From the NCBI GenBank assembly GCA_020722815.1, contig DYKB01000066.1, positions 1-37,995 of the forward strand: a stretch of DNA of 37,995 nt. The letters are read 5' to 3'. The first letter of the stretch is position 1; every line of letters starts with the position of its first letter. The notes under the pieces were generated by a model. The model saw only the letters and a list, made by a program, of their open reading frames with translations. It had not been told where the DNA came from and ran no database searches. This DNA comes from Caldithrix sp. (lineage in GTDB: Bacteria > Zhuqueibacterota > Zhuqueibacteria > Thermofontimicrobiales > Sulfurfontimicrobiaceae). A program made the translations under genes and the position numbers. Positions 33,574 through 37,995 of this stretch are shown piece by piece.

Positions 33574-35871
33574 TTATTCCAGATCAAATCCTGTTTTTGC
33601 CTTACAAATTTGTGAACTGATTTTATCCTGAATAATGATCGTTAATTCAACATGGGAAGGTTCGAAATTTGAAAAATCCAGTGCTAAATGTTCATTGACA
33701 TTCGTATTTTCATTTTCACGCATATTTTTAATCGCAATTTTTCGTGGTGATTCTTTGCCAAAAAGTTTAATAAAACTTTTAAAGATATTCGAACTTTTAG
33801 GAGTTGCCATTGCAATATATTCAATTTCATAGCGCCTGAGCCCATTGGGTGCCGGTTTTAAATTATAAATTTCGTAATAGATGAATACCGGTTTTTGTCG
33901 GGAAAATTTGCTGGATGGATTTGAAATCACATCCAGGTCGCGATGGGTAAATTGAGTAATTTTTGTTGTCGGCTGAATATCAAATGCCAGCTCAATATCA
34001 CTACAGATAAGGGAGTCACCGGTAAGTCGTTCGAAATTGAGTTCAAACTTCATCCCATTCAACCGATTTCCATTTACTTCTTTTAAATGATTGGAAACGT
34101 GAACCCTGGGTGTGCTGAACTCAAATTGATATTTTTTAATAAGTTGCTGGTCATAGATGAATTCGGTGGTTTTCTTTTGATTCAGCGAAAGAATTTCATA
34201 TTCCCGGTCAATTTCCTGCCAAGCGAAATCGTAAATTCCAACGGCTGATTCCAACCTTATCGATTGTGAATCCGCTGACGTTTTAAATAGTGAGGTAAGG
34301 GGGAGTGAATATGAAATATCCGTGCGAAATTTACTGGAATCGCCCAAAAAACGAGCAGCATAAGTCATCATTGGTAAGATCTCGATGGGCTGATTCCAGG
34401 AATGACGATCATTTTCCAATGCCCAGCTTACCTGTTTTCGAGATTCATCCTTCATTTCTGTTGCCAGTCGAAAAATTTCCAGTTGATCATCCGTCATATA
34501 ATATTGATTCAACCTGGAATCCCAACCCAGCCGTGAATTATAGGCTTGCCGATTCGAAAGGATTGGAACCAGCCGCCAGCAACCAGGTCCCCCGACAACT
34601 TCGAAATGAAAAATCATTTTGGGTTGTGATCCACGTTGATAATATAGCCAGGATTCATTTTGAACACTTAATTCAGTAATTTCAGTAGCACGATCATCCG
34701 GCGGACCAAAGCGAATATAAACCAGCCCCTTATCATTTAAAATTCGATTTTGATCGAATATTTTTGGAAATCTTAAAATATTTTCGCGATCAGGATTGTT
34801 CACCATTAATCGAAATCCATCATAACGATAATTTTCTTCGGCAAAAACGAGACGTCGATAATGTTCAGCTAATCGTGAATTCTGAATCGAGGCTGGAAAG
34901 GGATCTTTGATCCGCCAAAAGGTTTTTATAAATAGTTTGGCAGTCTCAATATCATGTACTTTGCGCTCCAGCAGGACATCGTTAAAAATATAATAAAGAT
35001 CCTGTTCAAAAAAATGATAGTCCAGCAGGCTTTCCATTCGTTCAACCGCATTCCAATAAATTTTTTCGGCAATCACCGGCTCAGATTTCTGGTGATAAAG
35101 GCGAACCTTGCTCAAATAAACCGGAATTTTACAAATCGGACCATTTTCACTTAAAACCAGATTAAGCAAGGAATCCGCCGCTTCTAATTTACCAACCCGA
35201 CGCCAATGTTCGCCAAGGAAATAACGATCATAAATAGAATGACGTCCGATCAACCACTTTTCAACAAAATCGTCACCGCCTTTAAATGGATTTAATGTAC
35301 TGGTACCAGCGTTTTCAATAAAGGCATCGTACAAGAGAAATATTTCCTTTTGAGGGCGGTCCCCTGGATTCAATCGAAGCTGTTTCAAAGCCAGATCAAC
35401 GGCTTCATCATAATTATCCTGATATCGTTTTAACCAGGCAAATTCCAATAAAGCATATTGATACGATGAATCGGTTTCGATGACCTTTTGAAAGTGTTTC
35501 GCGGCATTTCGCCATAAAATGAGACGGAGCGGCACTTTGGCAACTCCATCCTCACGATCTCCTATACCGAGATAGTAATGCGGTCGAATGCTCTGGGGAT
35601 CGGCTGCCAATTCTTTATCAAACCAATCTTTAGCCTTTCCCCAATGTTTTAACTGTAATTGGATTCGACCTAATAAATGATAAGTATCCGGGGAAACCGG
35701 GGGTGTTTTGAGTAATTTTTCTAACTTTGACTGAATAGCACCCAACCGGGCAGGACTCCCCTGTTCTATCTCTTTCTCATATTTATTAAATTCAATCGCT
35801 TCCTGAGGAAACAAAAAGCTGCTAAAAATTGCAAATATTATCAAAATAATAACAAATTTTGAAGATGACAT
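33574..35871 (-). CDS. Secreted TPR-GWxTD domain protein
   Basis: A 765-residue protein with a signal peptide (residues 5-22, KFVIILIIFAIFSSFLF). Residues about 55-190 hold TPR-type repeats (YHLLGRIQLQLKHWGKAKDWFDKEL). A helical middle follows, then a GWxTD domain near 340-430, recognised by NDKGLVYIRFGPPD and the following NESWLYYQRG and MIFHFE. The last 250 residues are beta-rich and unassigned. GWxTD proteins occur mainly in FCB-group bacteria and their function is not established. AAGGTG precedes the ATG. It is transcribed divergently from the TPR gene at 36530. Confidence 0.85.
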   Translation of the reverse strand: MSSSKFVIILIIFAIFSSFLFPQEAIEFNKYEKEIEQGSPARLGAIQSKLEKLLKTPPVSPDTYHLLGRIQLQLKHWGKAKDWFDKELAADPQSIRPHYYLGIGDREDGVAKVPLRLILWRNAAKHFQKVIETDSSYQYALLEFAWLKRYQDNYDEAVDLALKQLRLNPGDRPQKEIFLLYDAFIENAGTSTLNPFKGGDDFVEKWLIGRHSIYDRYFLGEHWRRVGKLEAADSLLNLVLSENGPICKIPVYLSKVRLYHQKSEPVIAEKIYWNAVERMESLLDYHFFEQDLYYIFNDVLLERKVHDIETAKLFIKTFWRIKDPFPASIQNSRLAEHYRRLVFAEENYRYDGFRLMVNNPDRENILRFPKIFDQNRILNDKGLVYIRFGPPDDRATEITELSVQNESWLYYQRGSQPKMIFHFEVVGGPGCWRLVPILSNRQAYNSRLGWDSRLNQYYMTDDQLEIFRLATEMKDESRKQVSWALENDRHSWNQPIEILPMMTYAARFLGDSSKFRTDISYSLPLTSLFKTSADSQSIRLESAVGIYDFAWQEIDREYEILSLNQKKTTEFIYDQQLIKKYQFEFSTPRVHVSNHLKEVNGNRLNGMKFELNFERLTGDSLICSDIELAFDIQPTTKITQFTHRDLDVISNPSSKFSRQKPVFIYYEIYNLKPAPNGLRRYEIEYIAMATPKSSNIFKSFIKLFGKESPRKIAIKNMRENENTNVNEHLALDFSNFEPSHVELTIIIQDKISSQICKAKTGFDLE

Positions 35872-36529
35872 ACGACACCTTAACAGTAATATTTTTTAGT
35901 TATGAAGTTAAACACTTAACACACGAATTAAAGGTTCCATAATCATTAAATAAGCTTTTATCGAAAAGTGATAATATAAAAAGAGAATGAATCTGACCAA
36001 TAAATCCATAACAAAACATAATGGCACATGTCTTGCAACTGGGATAAAATTAAATCTTTGCCCAAAATCGTTATCTGAATTAAACTGTTCTTAAACACAG
36101 GCAATTTATTTTTAGCGTTTGATCGACTGGTTGGTAAATTAACGATCAAGTTATTCTGACCATGTGACTGAATAGGATTTATTCGAAAATAAAGAAAATC
36201 TGCCATTGTGGGACGTCGGTTGCCCAAGCATTACTACCCAAAACAACAAAGATCGTTTCGAAATCAAAGATTTTTTGTGCCTGATTAAACTAAAATTGAC
36301 CTGGTAAAGACAGATTCTGGCTATTTTTTAAACAAACGCTAATATTTAATACTATCAACAGCTTATGATGATTCACAAAAGGTGATTAATTTCTCTTTGT
36401 TTTAATTAATTGGAAAATATACAGATATGATTTTTCACCTCATAATATCTGATAACCTGATTAAAAAAACTTGCTTGCAAAAAATGATAAATTATAGATC
36501 ACCATTAAATTATAATTAACTCCGGATAT
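35872..36529. other. 658-bp divergent intergenic region, no supported gene
   Basis: AT-rich region separating two divergently transcribed TPR-containing genes. An 89-codon minus-strand frame (35958-36227) has no ribosome site, no recognisable domain and an odd composition, and is not accepted. Promoters for both flanking genes should be here but none is clear by eye. Confidence 0.55.
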
Positions 36530-37945
36530 ATGGTAGAAAAACAAATAAAAAAAGCAATTAACACCAAATTTCCGATTAAATCAATTCAAAAAGATTTAAC
36601 AGCCGCAGGTGAAATCCCACCAGAAGATCACCTGAAAAAACTAATTTATGACCGTTTTGGTCGTTTCGCCGGCGATCTGCAAATTGCAATCAATCCGACC
36701 GAAGTTAATGTCAAATGGTACGTTCCGGAAATTAATAATAAAGCCGAATTTTTCAATAAAAAAGCAATGGAATACGCCCGAAGCAATGCTTTTGACAAGG
36801 CTATTGCCAGTTGGCGGGAAGCGATTTTACTGAACCAAAACGATCCGGATTATTATAATAATTTATCAGCAGCGCTGCTAAAACAAAATAAGTATCAGGA
36901 AGCCGCAGAACATCTGGAAAGCGTTATCAAAATTTATCCACTTTACCCAACCGCTATCATTCGTCTGGGTGGGCTCTATTTTAAATTGCGCAAATTCGAA
37001 TTAGCTGAAAAATATCTTCAATTAAGTACTTTTCTTGATCCCGAAAATCCCTACACCTGCCTGAATTTAGGCTGGATTTACACGATCCAGCGTAATTTCA
37101 CCAAAGCCATTGAGCAGTTCCAGCGAGCGGTAGAACTTGTCCCCCAGGATGCACGGGGTTATTCCGGTCTGGCAAAAATTTATTCCGTTCAGGGTGAGGT
37201 GGAACGTGCCAATTCATACTTTCATAAAGTTATCGAACTGGATAAAACAGGTGAACTGGCTAATTATGCGCGTCGGGCAATTATTAAAAAGCCTGCCCCT
37301 AAAGGTGTCTCACTAACGGAGCCAGCCAAAAATTTTTCAAACGAAGTCGACGCACCGCCTGTGCTCCCACCAAGTGGTAATCCCGAAGATTTCTTCTCCG
37401 AAGGGTATGTCGCCTATATCGCTGGTGACTATATAAAAGCCGAAACCTTTTATGAACGCTATCTTCAAATAAAACCAAAAGATGCCACTGTCTGGTGCAC
37501 GCTTGGCGAAGTTCGGATCCGCGCCCAAAAAGTGGAAGCGGCTATCGAGGCGTTTAAAAATGCCCTTGCCATCGAAGAAAAAGGCCTTTATTACAAGGAA
37601 CTGGGAATTGCACTGGATCTCTATCAACAGCCGGATGAAGCCCTTTCATCAATTCAGAAGGCAATAAAAGCTGGTAAAAAAGACAGCACGATCTATTTAA
37701 TCGGTGGTAAAAGTCACCTGAAACTTCAGCGATTCCAGGAAGCCAAGGAAATGTTCGAGGAAGCGATTCAATTAAATCCCAATAACTTTATGGCCCATTT
37801 TCAACTGGCACGTACGCTGGCGCATTTAAAAAATTATCAGGAGGCGATTAATCACCTTGAAATTATAAAAGCCATCCGGATCGATACCCCCTTGAAACAA
37901 GCGGCCGATCAATTGTTAGCGCAAATAACAAGTCGAAAAACGTAA
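36530..37945 (+). CDS. Cytoplasmic TPR-repeat protein
   Basis: A 471-residue protein without signal peptide or membrane segment. Residues 1-65 form a distinct N-terminal domain (FPIKSIQKDLTAAGEIPPEDHLKKLIYDRFGRFAG) that I do not recognise. Two blocks of tetratricopeptide repeats follow: about 70-250 and 290-465, separated by a Pro-rich linker (APKGVSLTEPAKN to PPVLPPSGNP). A scaffold role is inferred; no partner is apparent. The ribosome site is poor (CGGAT before the ATG). The stop codon TAA (37943-37945) lies inside the right terminal repeat, so the repeat supplies the end of the reading frame. Confidence 0.85.
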   Translation: MVEKQIKKAINTKFPIKSIQKDLTAAGEIPPEDHLKKLIYDRFGRFAGDLQIAINPTEVNVKWYVPEINNKAEFFNKKAMEYARSNAFDKAIASWREAILLNQNDPDYYNNLSAALLKQNKYQEAAEHLESVIKIYPLYPTAIIRLGGLYFKLRKFELAEKYLQLSTFLDPENPYTCLNLGWIYTIQRNFTKAIEQFQRAVELVPQDARGYSGLAKIYSVQGEVERANSYFHKVIELDKTGELANYARRAIIKKPAPKGVSLTEPAKNFSNEVDAPPVLPPSGNPEDFFSEGYVAYIAGDYIKAETFYERYLQIKPKDATVWCTLGEVRIRAQKVEAAIEAFKNALAIEEKGLYYKELGIALDLYQQPDEALSSIQKAIKAGKKDSTIYLIGGKSHLKLQRFQEAKEMFEEAIQLNPNNFMAHFQLARTLAHLKNYQEAINHLEIIKAIRIDTPLKQAADQLLAQITSRKT

Positions 37946-37995
37946 CCGATCACCGGGTGAAAACAAACAATTTTCATTTTTTGTGTCCAGGGCAG
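37942..37995 (-). repeat. Right copy of 54-bp window-terminal inverted repeat
   Basis: Reverse complement of positions 52-105, 53 of 54 bases identical, running exactly to the last base of the window. The TPR gene's stop codon lies within its first four bases. True length is unknown because the sequence ends inside or at the edge of the repeat. Confidence 0.85.

Noticed and set aside
35958..36227. 89-codon - frame in the divergent intergenic region
   Set aside because: No ribosome site, no domain, and low-complexity AT-rich surroundings make it most likely a chance frame.
52..37995. Circular plasmid or phage genome indicated by end repeats
   Set aside because: The end repeats are inverted, not direct, and the gene content is chromosomal with no replication, partition or phage genes.

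Overview
The window reads as a chromosomal segment of an AT-rich Gram-negative bacterium, most likely from the FCB superphylum (the Calditrichota / KSB1 / Ignavibacteria neighbourhood). Pointers are a GWxTD-domain secreted protein, several TPR lipoproteins with relaxed lipoboxes, a FadL-like outer-membrane barrel preceded by a DNRLRE-type lipoprotein, FAD-dependent ThyX and an Rnf complex. Assignment below superphylum is not possible from the sequence alone. I saw no rRNA, tRNA, CRISPR array, transposase or phage gene.

Layout, left to right. Positions 150-2726 hold three single genes on + (aldo/keto reductase, thyX, a small winged-helix protein with its own promoter and terminator). Positions 3045-9211 hold cell-envelope genes: a DNRLRE-like lipoprotein with an outer-membrane barrel, then two paralogous TPR lipoproteins with rpiB close behind the second. 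Positions 9527-11326 carry glyA and nrdR. Positions 11689-19011 are a long + strand cluster: rnfC-D-G-E-A without rnfB, then one ORF that joins TatC to quinolinate synthase NadA, then a PHP-domain phosphoesterase. polA converges on it from the - strand. Positions 22387-29452 hold a secreted unknown (-), then on + a GH38-like protein that seems to have lost its metal and nucleophile residues, a DegT-family aminotransferase and two FHA-type proteins. Positions 29473-35871 are on -: glgC, a membrane-anchored alpha/beta hydrolase, a FabK/nitronate-monooxygenase-type flavoprotein and a TPR-GWxTD protein. A cytoplasmic TPR protein (+) closes the window.

Working themes: redox and energy coupling (Rnf, NadA for NAD supply), one-carbon and nucleotide metabolism (GlyA, ThyX, NrdR, PolA, RpiB), envelope biogenesis (TatC, lipoproteins, barrel, GWxTD) and carbohydrate metabolism (GlgC, GH38-like protein, aminotransferase).

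The intergenic DNA is rich in repeats. A 54-bp sequence is present in inverted orientation at both ends of the window (53/54 identical), with an 18-bp relative inside. A 169-bp element with 18-bp perfect terminal inverted repeats lies before glyA and a half copy follows at about 22.3 kb. There are also a 199-bp MITE-like element, two further hairpin elements, and a nine-unit heptad tandem repeat. The most notable protein-level observations are the TatC-NadA fusion, the Rnf cluster without RnfB and with an enlarged RnfD, and the GH38-like protein with altered active-site residues.
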